This document shows, one piece after another, positions 44,294 through 55,700 of a DNA stretch of 64,000 nt. The notes under the pieces are model-generated. The model had not been told where the DNA came from. It saw only the letters and a program-made list of their open reading frames with translations, and made no database searches. The stretch's first letter is position 1. Every line of letters begins with the position of its first letter. The stretch spans positions 389,114 to 453,113 of the forward strand of contig CAVSFO010000004.1 of the NCBI GenBank assembly GCA_963727245.1, given 5' to 3'. The DNA comes from JBKQVT01 sp963727245. GTDB taxonomy: Bacteria > Planctomycetota > Planctomycetia > Pirellulales > Thermoguttaceae. Made by a program: the position numbers and the translations under genes.

Positions 44294-45193
44294 GTGACGA
44301 CGGGGGCAAAATTCGACTTGCGCCACGTTTGCTTCGAGGGCAAGCAGGCTCCCCTGCCCCGCCGGGAAGCCCCGCCCAGGATTTGCCGGCTCTGCGGCCC
44401 CTCGCGGGCGCCGCTTGTCACCACCGAGCCTAGCGACGGCTTCCTCGATTGGGTCATCGGCCGGGCCGGGCTCGATGCGACCCTCTACCGGGGTGAGCCG
44501 CTGCTGCGACGGCTGCCCGCCTGTCTGCGGACGCTCAAGGTCCGCTCGGTCGAGGAGGCCCGCAAGCTGTTGGAGGACCGGCCCGATCTGCTTCCGGCTG
44601 CGGTGAGCGCGCTCTTGATCGGAGTGACCGAGTTCTTCCGCGACCGCGCGGTATTCGAGAAGCTGCGGGCGGAAGTCCTGCCGCAGTTGGCCGCCAAAGA
44701 GGGGCCGCTGCGGATTTGGAGCGCAGGGTGTGCCTCGGGTGAGGAACTCTACAGCCTGGCCATCCTGCTAGACGAGGCCGGCCTGTTGGAGCGGAGCTTC
44801 CTCTTGGGCACCGACTGCCGGATCGAAGCCGTCGAGCGCGCCTGCGCGGCACTCTATGACGGGGCGGCGGTGCGGCCGTTGGAACCGGACGTTCGCCAGC
44901 GGTATTTCGGGCCGGTGGGCAACCGGTGGCGGCCGGTCGAGCCGCTGCGACGGCAGACCTGTTGGAAGGTCGCCGATCTGGCCGAGAAGATCGAGGACGG
45001 CCCCTGGGACATCATCCTCTGGCGAAACCTGGCCATCTACCTGACCGCGAAACCGGCAGCCGCCATCTGGCGGCAGTTGACCGGCGCTCTTTCGGCCGGC
45101 GGGTTCTTGATCGCCGGCAAGGCCGAGTGGCCGCCCCCGGGGCTGGGCCTGCGGTCCTTGTGCCGATGCGTCTATCGCAGGAGTGACCCATGA
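44294..45193 (+). CDS. CheR-type protein-glutamate methyltransferase
   Basis: A 299-residue protein with a GTG start and AGGAGG 9 bases upstream. An N-terminal helical domain (about 45-110) ends in LIGVTEFFRDRAVFEKLRAE, the CheR hinge. The SAM site is LRIWSAGCASGEELYSLAIL, followed by LLGTDCRIEAVERA and the acidic turn IEDGPWDIILWRNLAIYL (the RNxxIYF variant). It should methylate Glu side chains on a receptor. No cheB or MCP is present; the next gene, 26 bases on, is a large hybrid histidine kinase, so the target may be that kinase. Confidence 0.87.
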   Translation: MTTGAKFDLRHVCFEGKQAPLPRREAPPRICRLCGPSRAPLVTTEPSDGFLDWVIGRAGLDATLYRGEPLLRRLPACLRTLKVRSVEEARKLLEDRPDLLPAAVSALLIGVTEFFRDRAVFEKLRAEVLPQLAAKEGPLRIWSAGCASGEELYSLAILLDEAGLLERSFLLGTDCRIEAVERACAALYDGAAVRPLEPDVRQRYFGPVGNRWRPVEPLRRQTCWKVADLAEKIEDGPWDIILWRNLAIYLTAKPAAAIWRQLTGALSAGGFLIAGKAEWPPPGLGLRSLCRCVYRRSDP

Positions 45194-45219
45194 GCGACGA
45201 CCGGCGGAGGGATGCACGA

Positions 45220-48200
45220 TGAGAAGCGGAGCCAGACTTGCCGCGGGCTTGGCCCTGGGCCTGACGATGATCGTCACCCTGACGGTCGGTTTCTTTTGGG
45301 CCGTCCAGCGCCAATCGGAAGCGAACCGACAGGTGATTCGCACGCACCAGGTCCTGGAGAACCTGGAAAGCGCGATCTCGCTGCTCAAGGACGCCGAGAC
45401 CGGGCAGCGCGGCTTCCTCTTGACCGGCCAGGATCAATACCTCGATCCCTACAATGCGGCCACGAAGTCGATCAAGCAGAAGCTGGATGCCGTCGGCGAT
45501 CTGGCGAAGGACAACCCGGCCCAGCACGAGACTCTCCAGCGGGTTCGCGCCCTGACGGCCGACAAACTGGCTGAACTTGCGAAAACGATCCAACTGCGCC
45601 GGGACCGCGGTACGGAGGCCGCCCGGGCGGAGGTCCTCACCGGCCGGGGCGAGCGGATCATGGACGACATCCGCGCCGCCGTCAATAGCATGGAGCAGGA
45701 AGAACAGCGCCTGCTGGCGGTCTTCGTACCGCCGCGGCCGCGGCCGCCAAGGAAAATACCACCTTGACGATCGGCGTTTGGATGCCCGCGTCGTTGCTGG
45801 TGCTGGCCCTGGCCGCCCTGGCCCTCTGCGCATCGCCGGATTTGGAGGCCCCGGCGAACCGTCGCCCGCCCGCGGCCGGAAATGGGCGTCTATCGCCGGC
45901 CGCTACGGCTCGGCGGTGATCGCCGTCGCCGTGGCGGCGGTGTTGCGCAAGGCTGCTGGTCGCGGCCTTTGGCGATCTGCCCACGTTTGTCACTTTCTAT
46001 CCGGCCGTGCTGTTGGTGGCAACTCTCGGCGGCGGCGGGCCGGGAATCCTGGCCACGGTGCTCTCGGCGCTGGCGTCCGATTACTGGTTCATCCCGCCGT
46101 ATGGGTCGTTGACCATCGCCGCGCCGAATGACGCCTTGGGCCTGGGAATCTTCACCGCCACCAGTTTCTTCTTGTCCGTCCTGATGGAGCAGCTCCGCCG
46201 TGCCCGCTGGGCCGCTGCCTTCGGAGTGGCGCAGCACGAGCGGGCGGAGGAACTGTCGCGGCAAAACGACGAGCTGACGCGACAGTCGGAAGAACTCTCG
46301 CAGCAGGCGGAAGAGTTGACCCAGCAGACGGAGGAACTGACGCAGCAGTCGGAGGAGATGTCCTGTCAGAACGAGGAACTCCAGGCGCAGGGCGAGGTGA
46401 TCCGGTCCTTGAACACCGCCTTGACGCGCCGCGAAGACCTTTTGCAAAAACTGCTCGAAGCGGCCCACCTGGCCGGCAGCGCGGAAACGGCCATGCAAGA
46501 GGTCTGCGCGGCGGCCCCGGGCATTTTCGGCGAGCCGATCACCGCCGTGGCCGTCTACCAGCAGCAGGCCGACCGGCTGGTGATTCACGCCACGGCGGGC
46601 GTGGGCGAGGGCGGCGGGTTGCCGGAGTCGCGGCCGGCCGGGCAGACGCTGGCGGAAATGGTCATCCACGAGAACCGCACCGCCTGCCTCAACGACGCCT
46701 CGCTCCGCCCCGACGTGGTGATGCTGAATGTCGCCGGCCAGACGCCCTACCAGGCCGCCCTCTGCGCCCCCATGCAGGCCGAGGGCCGCGCCTTCGGCGC
46801 CGTCGGCATTTACAGCCACGCCAAGCACGAGTGGACCGCCGAGCAGTTCCGCCTGGCCGAGTGGCTGGCCGACCAGTGCGCCCGCATCCTGGAGACCCTG
46901 CGGATGCAAGACCGCCTCCGCCGCCTGTACGCCGAACAGCAGACCATCTTCAATGCCTCGCCGGCCATGATCTGGTACAAGGATACCAAGAACAACTTCG
47001 TGCGCGTCAACCGGTCGGTGGCGGCGGCCCTGGGCAAGCTGCGCGAGCAGATCGAGGGCCACAGCGCCTACGAGCTGTTTCCCGACGAGGCCCAGCGATA
47101 TTACCAGGACGACCTCGACGTCATTCGCTCGGGCCAGCCCAAGCTTGGCATCGTCGAGCCGTTGGCATCCGTCGGCGGGGAAAAACGCTGGGTCCAGACC
47201 GACAAGCTCCCCTACCGCGACGAGGCCGGCAACATCATCGGCGTGCTGCTGTTCACCGTGGACATCACGGAGCGGAAGCGGGCGGAAGAAGCGCTCCAGC
47301 AGGCCAAGATCGCCGCCGAGGCCGCCAACGAGGCCAAGGGCCGCTTCCTGGCCAATATCAGCCACGAATTACGCACCCCCATGAACGCCATCCTCGGCAT
47401 GGTCGATCTGGCGCTGCAGAAGCCCATCCCGCCGCCGGCAAACGACTTCCTCCGCACCGCCAAGGAATCGGCCGACCTGTTGTTGGTCCTCTTGAACGAC
47501 CTCTTGGACACGGCCAAGATCGAGGCGGGAAAACTGGAATTGGAATCCGCCCCCTTCAGCCTCCGCCGCGTCGCCGACCAGACCACCCAAGTGCTCACGG
47601 TGCGGGCCAGCGAAAAGGGAATCAGCTTTTCCTGCCACATTCCGGCCGACGTGCCCGACGCCCTCGTCGGCGACCAGGTGCGGCTGCGGCAAGTCCTTCT
47701 CAATCTCGCCGGCAACGGCATCAAGTTCACCCAGCGCGGCGAAGTTACCGTCAACGTCCGCGCGGCGGAGCGGATAGCAGGGCTCCCCTCTCCCGACCAA
47801 CCTTCGGTCGGTGCCCGGAGAGGGGCTGGGGGTGAGGGGCGCGATGGGTCGGGACGGCCAACTGGTTCCCCTCACCCTAACCCTCTCCCGGAGGGAGAGG
47901 GGACCGTGACCTTGGAATTTATCGTGAAGGACACGGGCATCGGCATCCCGTCTCCGCTTTTGGCACACGTCTTCGAGCCGTTCAGTCAAGCGGACCTCTC
48001 GACCACCCGGCGTTTCGGCGGCACCGGCTTGGGGCTTTCGATCGCCGCGGACCTGGTCGGCTTGATGGGCGGCCGCATCTGGGTGGAAAGCGAACTGGGG
48101 CAAGGCAGCACGTTCCATTTCACCGCTCGTTTTGCCTTGGCTACCGAGGCGCCGCCCCCGCCGGAGGCCGCCCTGGACGTTTCCCCGACGGCGCAGAGCC

Positions 48201-48979
48201 GTCTGCGGATCCTCTTGGTCGAGGACAATCCCGCCAATCAGAAGCTCGCCGCCTACATCTTGCAGAATCGCGGCCATGCGGTCGAAGTCGCCGCCAACGG
48301 CCACCAGGCGATCGACATGGCCGGCATGGACCATTACGACCTCATCCTCATGGACGTGCAGATGCCGGGCATGGACGGCATGGAGGCCACGGCGGCCATC
48401 CGCGCCCGCGAGCAGGGGGGCCGCCGGGTGCCGATCATCGCCATGACCGCCCATGCCATGAAAGGGGACCGCGAACGCTGCCTGGAGTGCGGCATGGACG
48501 GCTATCTCTCCAAGCCGGTCGAGGGCCGCGAGTTGGTCTTCCTCGCCGAGAGCCTGGCGGCCGGCGGAGACGCAGCGGCAGCGTCCGGTCTGGCCGGCCC
48601 GTCGCAAACCGAGGCGGTCGCGGCGCCGCCGGTGTTCGATCCCGAGTTGGCGTTGAAGCGATGTTTCAACAATCCGAAAATGCTCGGCGACATGACCCAG
48701 TGCTTCTTCAACGACGTTGACGCGCTGCTGCCGACCTTGCAGGCAGCCTTGCAGGAGGGCAACTTGACGGAGGCCGGCCGTCTGGGGCACCGACTCAAGG
48801 GGACCGTCCTCTATCTGGGCGCGGAACCGGCCGTGGCAGCCACCCTGGGCGTAGAGAAGTTCGAACGCGGCGGCGGCTCGCAGGCTGAGGCCGAGCAAGC
48901 GGTGCGCACTCTTGAGCGCGAGTTCGAGGTCCTAAAGGCGGCGCTGTCGGCGCATCGAACGACGGACAAGAAGGGCTGA
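45220..48979 (+). CDS. Hybrid histidine kinase: CHASE3-DUF4118-GAF-PAS-HisKA-HATPase-REC-HPt, three frameshifts
   Basis: N-terminal TM helix and CHASE3 sensor (LENLESAISLLKDAETGQRG...); second TM (GVWMPASLLVLALAAL); KdpD-like DUF4118 helices (FVTFYPAVLLVATLGG); a coiled coil of 7-residue units (EELxxQx, 46248-46390); GAF; PAS; HisKA with phospho-His codon 47363-47365 (NISHELRTPMNAILGM); HATPase with NLAGNGIKFT, DTGIGIP and GGTGLGLSI; REC with Asp codon 48353-48355 (LILMDVQMPGMDG); HPt with His codon 48788-48790 (RLGHRLKG). A repeat-E insert of about 40 residues lies between the N and G1 boxes. The frame slips near 45730, 45850 and 45955, all in the N-terminal part. Coupled to cheR. Probably a phosphorelay sensor. 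Confidence 0.85.
47785..47905. repeat. Palindrome family E inside the histidine kinase
   Basis: CCCCTCTCCCGACC...GGTCGGTGCCCGGAGAGG then CCCTCACCCTAACCCTCTCC...GGAGGGAGAGGGG. Translated as GLPSPDQPSVGARRGAGGEG and SPHPNPLPEGEG within the ATP-binding domain. Confidence 0.85.
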
Positions 48980-49340
48980 GATTGCGTGCCACTGGCTTTG
49001 CCAGTGCTTTGGGCCTCTTGGCAGGGGCAGCGCGAGACATCTCTCACGCCAAGGCGCGCTAGGCGCAAAGCCGCAAAGGAAGAGGAGGTAGTTGGTGGAT
49101 CGACGGCGCGAGCGGACAATCTAACCATGTCGGTCTTCCCCTTCTTTTCCGTGCCTTTGCGCCCTTGCGCCTTGGCGCCTTGGCGTGGAATCCTCCGCGC
49201 AAGTTCTTGGTTGTCGTAAGATCGGTCGCGATTGGACCATTTCCTAGTGGGGCTCGCGACCATGCTTTGCACGCTGCCCCTCGACCCATCCTACACGCCA
49301 CCCTGGCCCCTGGTCCCCGGTCCCTGGCCCCTGGCTGGCC
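48980..49340. other. Intergenic region, about 360 bases, repeats only
   Basis: Convergent genes end on both sides. Contains palindrome D (48986-49008, followed by CTTTGGG), two opposed tracts of CAAGGCGC/GGCGCAAAG type (49047-49075 and 49150-49185), a degenerate arm of family C (49246-49294) and a CCCTGG-type tandem tract (49301-49337). No coding signal. Confidence 0.6.
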
Positions 49341-50228
49341 TCACAGCAGGCCGTAATTAGCAAGCGTCTGGCGGAGCTTCGCTTCTTCGCTCGCGCTCAG
49401 GCGGGTCAGGGGCATCCGCAGGTCGCCGCTGTCATGGCCGAGCATCTGCATCGCCGCCTTGATCGGAATCGGATTGCTGGCCAGGCCGAGCATGTCGCGG
49501 CAGAGGGGGAAGAGGCGGTAATGCCAGCGGCGGGCCTCCTCCAGGTCGCCGCGCTCGAAGGCGCGGATCATGGCGATCACGTCGCCGGGCACGATGTTGC
49601 CCACCACCGAGACCACGCCCCGGGCTCCCAGTGCCAACAGCGGCAACGTCAGGCTGTCGTCGCCGCTGAGCAAGGTCAAGTCCGTGCTGGCCAGGATCTG
49701 CGAGGCCTGGTCCATCGAGCCCGTGGACTCCTTGACCATCGTGATGTTGGGCAGCTCGGCGAGGCGGGCGATGGTCTCCGGCTCAATGTTCTTGCCGGTC
49801 CGTCCGGGGATGTTGTAGATGCAGATGGGGATCTCGACCGCCTGGGCCAGGACCTTGAAATGCTGATAAAAGCCCTCCTGCGCCGGCTTGTTGTAGTAGG
49901 GGGCGACCACCAGGGCGGCATCCGCCCCGCTTTTGGCCGCCCAGCGCGTCAGCCGCAGGGCCTCCTCCGTGCTGTTCGAGCCGGTGCCGGCCATGACCTT
50001 GATCCGGCCGGCCGCCGCCTCGACCACGGCGGAAATCACCCGCTCGTGCTCGGGATGCGACAGCGTGGGACATTCCCCGGTCGTGCCCACCGGGCAGAGG
50101 CAGGTCGTGCCCGCCTCGACCTGAAATTCGACGTTCCGCTGCAGGGCCTCGATATCGACCTGCCCGTCGCGGAAAGGCGTGATGAGGGCCACGCCAAGGC
50201 CGGCAAAATCTTCACTTCGGGTGGTCAT
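49341..50228 (-). CDS. dapA: 4-hydroxy-tetrahydrodipicolinate synthase
   Basis: A 295-residue TIM barrel. Condenses pyruvate with aspartate semialdehyde (lysine/diaminopimelate route). Schiff-base Lys in ITMVKESTGSMDQASQI, catalytic Tyr in ICIYNIPGRTGKNI, and VGTTGECPTLSHPEH at the pyruvate site. GVVSVVGNIVPGD and ASNPIPIKAAMQMLG are normal. Last gene of the minus-strand mfd-PPIase-pdxJ-dapA run; 46 bases separate it from pdxJ. Confidence 0.94.
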   Translation of the reverse strand: MTTRSEDFAGLGVALITPFRDGQVDIEALQRNVEFQVEAGTTCLCPVGTTGECPTLSHPEHERVISAVVEAAAGRIKVMAGTGSNSTEEALRLTRWAAKSGADAALVVAPYYNKPAQEGFYQHFKVLAQAVEIPICIYNIPGRTGKNIEPETIARLAELPNITMVKESTGSMDQASQILASTDLTLLSGDDSLTLPLLALGARGVVSVVGNIVPGDVIAMIRAFERGDLEEARRWHYRLFPLCRDMLGLASNPIPIKAAMQMLGHDSGDLRMPLTRLSASEEAKLRQTLANYGLL

Positions 50229-50274
50229 GGGGTTCCTCCTCCGCTGGCTCGCTGGCTGGTTTCGCCCGGTCGTC

Positions 50275-50987
50275 TCAGACGATCAGGCACTTCATCTCGC
50301 GGACCGCTGTCTCCAGGCCGACCAGCAGCGCGCGGGCGACAATGCTGTGGCCGATGTTCAATTCGTGCATGCCTTCGATCGAGGCCACGGGCCGCACGTT
50401 CCGATAGGTCAGGCCGTGTCCGGCGTGCAGGGCGATCCCCGCCCCGCGTATCTCTTGCCCCGCCTGTCTGAGGATTTCCAGTTCCTTGTTTGCGCCGGGC
50501 CGTCCTTGGCCAGTGCATACCGGCCCGTGTGCAACTCGACCGCCTCCACGCCCAGCGCCAGGGCCGCGTCGATTTGCCGCGGATCGGGATCGAGGAACAG
50601 GCTCACGGCGATGCCGCACTCGCGCAGCCGGGCGACGACCCGCGCCACGCGGTCTTGCTGCGAGGCGATCTCCCAATCCTCCTCCGTGGTGACCTCCTCG
50701 CGCCGCTCCGGGACCAGCGTCGCCTGGTCCGGCTTGACCTGGCAGGCGATTTCCAGGACCTCGGGGTCGCAGGCCAGTTCCAGGTTCAGTTTCACGGTCA
50801 CGGTCTCGCGGAGGATCCGCAGATCGCGCTCCTGGATGTGCCGGCGGTCCTCGCGGAGGTGCACGGTGATGCCGTCGGCCCCTCCCAACTCTGCCAGGAC
50901 GGCCGCCCAGACCGGATCGGGCTCGTAGGTTCGCCGGGCTTGCCGCAAGGTGGCGACGTGGTCGATGTTGACGCCGAGTTCAGCCAT
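50275..50987 (-). CDS. pdxJ: Pyridoxine 5'-phosphate synthase, one frameshift
   Basis: Closes the pyridoxine ring from 3-amino-2-oxopropyl phosphate and deoxyxylulose phosphate. LGVNIDHVATLRQARRT, ADGITVHLREDRRHIQ and EAVELHTGRYA are diagnostic. The C-terminal GHGLTYRNVRPVASI and ELNIGHSIVARAL are in another frame. The break is near 50500, where GGCCCGGCGC should be GGCCCCGGCGC. Complete at about 237 residues when repaired. Supplies PLP for SerC, HemL and others. Confidence 0.92.
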
Positions 50988-51034
50988 GCTGATTGATTAT
51001 ACTGGCCGCCGGCTCCCCAGCAAGTGCCCGGCCG

Positions 51035-51057
51035 TGTGGCACTGGCTCCGCCAGTGC
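51035..51057. repeat. Palindrome family D, intergenic copy
   Basis: GTGGCACTGGCTCCGCCAGT-GC followed by TTCTGTTTTTTC; could also act as a plus-strand terminator, but no plus-strand gene ends here. Confidence 0.7.
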
Positions 51058-51073
51058 TTCTGTTTTTTCAGCG

Positions 51074-51149
51074 GTAGGTCAGGCACTCCGTGCCTGACGG
51101 CCTTTGGGCGGAAAGGGAGAGGTTGTCAGGCACGGAGTGCCTGACCTAC
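51074..51149. repeat. Palindrome family A, copy 3
   Basis: GTAGGTCAGGCACTCCGTGC and GCACGGAGTGCCTGACCTAC, between pdxJ and the PPIase gene. Confidence 0.85.
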
Positions 51150-51169
51150 GTTGCGGCCGCGCAACCCGC

Positions 51170-52559
51170 TCAGCGGCGATCGGCGTCCGGGCGGCGGGAG
51201 GCCTGGGCGCTGGACGGGCTGACCTCGTCGAAAATCGTCCAAGGGGGGTACAGCCGCAGGACCTTCGCCAGGTATTCCTGTTTCTTCTTGGCGGTCCGCT
51301 CCCCTTCGATCTTCTTGCGGACCTCGTCCTGGGCGGCGGCAAACGGCGTGTGCGTCGCGTCCTGGCGCTCGACCACGCGAATGATGTAATAGCCCGTCGG
51401 GCCCTCCAGGATGGGGCTGAGTTGTCCGATGCGCAGTACGAACAGCGCCCGGTCGATCTCTTCCGCCGCCAGGCTCCCCTTGGTGGTCCAATCGCGCAGG
51501 CCGCCGGCTGCCGCCGTCATGCCGTCCGACTGCGCCTTGGCCACCTCGGCCAGCGGCCTGCCGGCGATCACCACCTGGTTCCCCATCCGGGCGATGGCCG
51601 CATAGGCCTCCGCCTTGCTGGGGTACTTGGCGATGCGGACCATCAGCTCCTCCCAGCGTGCGCGGGCCGGCTTGTCGAAATCGTGGCGCGTGTTTTTGAT
51701 ACCATTCCAGCAACTCGAAGTGCGTGATTTCCTCGTCGCACTTGGTCTGCTGCTGCTTCCATTGCTGGGCCAGCGCTTGCTCCATGAACCACTGCTTCTC
51801 GCGATCCAGCGAGCTTCCCAGGCTGCGGAGATTGCGGTCCAGTTCCGCGCGCGTCTGCACCTTGGCTTGCTGCATCAGCCGCTTCACGTAGGATTCCTCG
51901 AACTCCTTGGTCATCTCCTCCTGGACGTGCTCGTAGCCCTCCGGCGGAATCGTGGCGCGCGCGTCGTTGAGAATCACTTTCGTCTCGATGTGCTGCTTCA
52001 ACAGGAAGCGGACCAGCGCCTGGTTTTGCGGGCTGACACCGGTCAGCGGTTGCGGATCGTTGCTGTGGGCCGCCAAGTCGGCCAGGGCGTCCCTGATCTC
52101 CTGGACAAGCTGCTGGCGCTTCGCCGCGACGGTCTCGGGGGGAAGCTTGCTATTGACCGCCTGCTCCAGCAGATCGTAGATCCCGCCCATCAATTCGCCG
52201 CTGAGAATAATTTCAGAACCGACCCGGCCGAGCTGTTGGCCGCCCTCGCAAGGCGTCGCCTCGCCCAGCGCCGGCCCCACGTTCGTGGCGGTGGCTTGCC
52301 CGCTGGCCGATGGAACCGGCGCCCCAGGCCAGGACGCCGGACGCGACGGATCGAGGGGCCGGGTGGGCGGGCCGGGCACATACCCGGAAGCCCCGCCGGG
52401 AAACGGCGCGTAACGCTGCGGAGGCGCCGCCAGGCTGCCTCCGCCGTCGCTGCTGCCCGAAGACCCGCCATAATCCTGGGCGAAACCCCCGCGCAGCCCC
52501 ATGCCCAACCAGACCACAAGCGCCGCCAACGCTGCCAACAGCCATACTGGTTGCCGCAC
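51170..52559 (-). CDS. PpiC/SurA-type peptidyl-prolyl isomerase, one frameshift
   Basis: A membrane-anchored or secreted foldase. The start is taken at GTG 52557-52559 (VRQPVWLLAALAALVVW signal/TM helix); a longer ATG-initiated frame to 52700 is possible. A Gly/Pro/Ser-rich stretch is followed by helical SurA-like N-domain segments (LLKQHIETKVILND). The parvulin domain shows GGLRDWTTKGSLAAEEIDRA, LRIGQLSPILEGPTGYYIIR and VVERQDATHTPF. The frame breaks near 51690, between HFELLEWYQK and HDFDKPARARWEEL. About 460 residues when repaired. Between mfd and pdxJ. Confidence 0.85.
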
Positions 52560-52712
52560 GGAAACTGCCCCGGGAGTAAGATAGGGTCCGATTGGGGTAT
52601 ACGAAAAGCCGGGGCGGATTATAGTGGCCAGGGCACATTGGTTGCAACAGCGCTTTGACGCAGTGCGGCGGCCCCGACAGCCCAAAGGTATCGCGGCCAC
52701 CCGCCGGGGCGG

Positions 52713-55700
52713 TCACACCAGTTGCAAAAGCGCTTTAACCCGGCGGCGGATGGCCTCCGGCTCCAGGCCGCTCGGGTCCAGGGGCAAATAGGCCGTGCGG
52801 CCATCGACCACCCGCAGAACCCCCCCGCTCTGGGAGGCCAACTCGCGGATCCTCCGCTCCGACGCGTAGACGAAGACCACGTACTGGTCTTCCAGGTGGA
52901 TGCTCTGGATTTGCCAGTGGTGGGCGGCCATCCGCAACTCGGCCAGCCAGAGCAATTGCTCGACCACCGGCGGCGGCGGCCCAAAGCGGTCCCCAAGCTC
53001 GACGCGGAAATCGGCCAGCTCCGCAGGCGTGGCGATGCGGGCCAGGCGCCGGTACAGATCGATCTTCGGCCGCATGTCGGGCACGTAGGCGTGCGGAATG
53101 TATCCCTCGCCGGGCAGATCGACCTCGACTTCGATGGACGTCTTGGGCGGCAGCCGCTTCAGGGCCCCGACGGCCTGCTCCAGCAGGGCGCAGTACAGCT
53201 CGTAGCCCACCACGGCGATGTGCCCGCTCTGCTCGGTGCCGAGGATGTTTCCCGCCCCGCGGATCTCCAGGTCGCGCATGGCGATGGCGAAGCCGGCCCC
53301 CATGTCGCTGAACTCCTCGATGGCCCGCAGCCGCTTGGCCGACGAAGGCGACAGGTTCTTGTTCGGATCGACCAGCAGGTAGCAGTAGGCGCGGTGCTTG
53401 TAGCGTCCCACGCGGCCGCGAAGCTGGTGCAGGTCGGCCAGGCCGTAGCGGTCCGCCTCGTCGATGAAAATCGTGTTCGCGTTGGGAATGTCCAGGCCGC
53501 TTTCCACGATCGTCGTGGCCAGCAGGAGGTCGAAACGGTGATCGACGAAGTCGAGCATCACCCGCTCCAAATCGTGCTCGGCCATCTGGCCGTGGGCGAT
53601 GCCGAGCTTGGCCTCGGGGACGATTTGGCCGAGCCGCCGGGCGAGGATTTCGATGTCTTGCACGCGGTTGTGCACGAAGAAAATCTGCCCGCCGCGATTC
53701 AGCTCCCGCATCACCGCGTGCCGGATCAACTCGCCCTGGAAGCGGGTCACGCGCGTCTCCACCGCCAGGCGGTCTTCCGGCGGCGTCTCCAGGTTGGAAA
53801 TGTCGCGCACGCCCAGCAGGCTCATGTGCAGCGTCCGCGGAATGGGCGTGGCCGTCATCGTCAGCACGTCGACGATCTGGCGGAAGGCCTTCAGCCGCTC
53901 CTTCACCTCGACGCCGAAACGCTGCTCCTCGTCGATGATCACCAGCCCCAGGTTGTGAAACTTCACGTCCGGCTGCACCAGCCGGTGGGTGCCGATGACC
54001 ACGTCGACCGCCCCCTCGGCGACGCGCTCGATGGTCCGCGTCTGCTGCCGGCGCGAGGAGAACCGCGAGAGGGCCGCGATCTCGAAGGGAAACTCCGCCA
54101 TCCGCGCGGAAAAGGTCCGCAGGTGCTGCTCGGCCAGCACCGTGGTCGGCACCAGCACGGCCACCTGGTAGCCGGCGTCCACGGCCTTGAAACTCGCCCG
54201 CATGGCAATCTCCGTCTTGCCGTAGCCCACGTCGCCGCAGAGCAAGCGGTCCATCGGCCGCGACTCGATCATGTCGCGCTTGATGGCCTCGATGGTGGTC
54301 AATTGGTCGGGCGTCTCGTCGTAGGGAAAGGAGGCGTCGAATTCGTGCTGCCACTCGGTATCGACGGGAAAATGGATGCCGGGCCGGGAGGCCCGCATCG
54401 CCTGCAATTCCAGCATCTCGGCGGCCATGTCGCTGACGGCCGCCTGGACCTGGCCTTTCTGCCGCTCCCAGGTGCGGCCGCCCAGCCGCGCCAGCACCGG
54501 CCGGCTCTTGCTGCCGCCCACGTACTTCTGCACCAGGCCGATCTTCGACGACGGCACGTACAGCTTCGTCCGCCCCCGAAACTCCAGTTCGAGGTGCTCC
54601 TCGACCCGGCCGTTCTTCTCCAGCAGCGTCAGCCCCCGGTAGCGGGCGATGCCGTGGGCGACGTGGACCACGAGGTCGCCCTCGTGCAGCTCCAGGAAAC
54701 TGTCGATCACCCGCCCCAGATCGCCGCCGCGCCGGACGCCGCAGATCGGTCCGCCGAAACAACTCGCCGCTGCTCAGCAGTACGATGCCTTCGGTGACCA
54801 GGCGAAACCCGCCGTGCAGCGTCCCCATGAGATAGTGGAGCGGCCCTGCTGCCCCAGCCGCGTGGCGGCGAACAGTTCGGCCAGGCGCCGCACCTCGGCC
54901 TCGGTCTGGCAGACCAGGTAGACCTCCTGCCCGGCGCCGGCGTCGTCCAGCTCGTCGCGGACCTTGTTGATGTCGCCGCTGAAACGCTCGACCGACTCGA
55001 TCTTCAGCCGGCACGTCGTCTCCAGCGAGCCGGCGGCCACCGCCGAGGTCGTCACCGAGGGGAAGCGGAACACCTGCCGCAGCACGTCGGCCACCGCGTG
55101 CAGCTCCTGCGGCCGCTCCAGCCGCTCCAGGTAATGCCGTCCCCTCCGTGTCCAACTCGCCCGGCTCGACCAGCAGGAACCAGCTTTCCGGCGGCAGGAA
55201 ATCGGCGAAATGTCCGCGGCCGGCCAACAGCGGCTCCAGCACGGTCACTTCCACTGCCTCGAGGCTTTCCAGGCTCCGCTGGCTGGAGACCTCGAAGCGG
55301 CGGATCGACTCGATCTCGTCGCCCGAAAGCTCCATGCCGCACCGGCTCGTACCAGTCGGGGGCGAAGATATCGACGATGCCGCCGCGGAGCGAGAATTCG
55401 CCCGGCAATTCCACGCCCGTGGTGGGGTGAAAACGGTTCTCGACCAGCCAGCGGGCCAGTTCCTCCAGCGAAAGCCGCTGGCCCACGCGCAGCAAGCGCG
55501 TCTGCCGGGCCAGGGCCTCGTGGTCGGGCACGGGCTGCAAGAGGGCCTGGATGCTGGTCGCCACCAGGCGGGGCCGCTCCGGCGCGAGCAGCATTTTCAG
55601 CAATCGCAGGCGGTCGCCGGCCGCCTCGTCGTGGAGCAGCCGGTCGCCGGTGAGCGATTCGCACGCCGGAAACTGCTCCGGCGCGAGGCCCGGAGGGCAG

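Noticed and set aside
20078..49294. Repeat family C as transcription-factor operators
   Set aside because: Copies lie after stop codons and between convergent genes as often as upstream of starts, so mobile or structural repeats are more likely.
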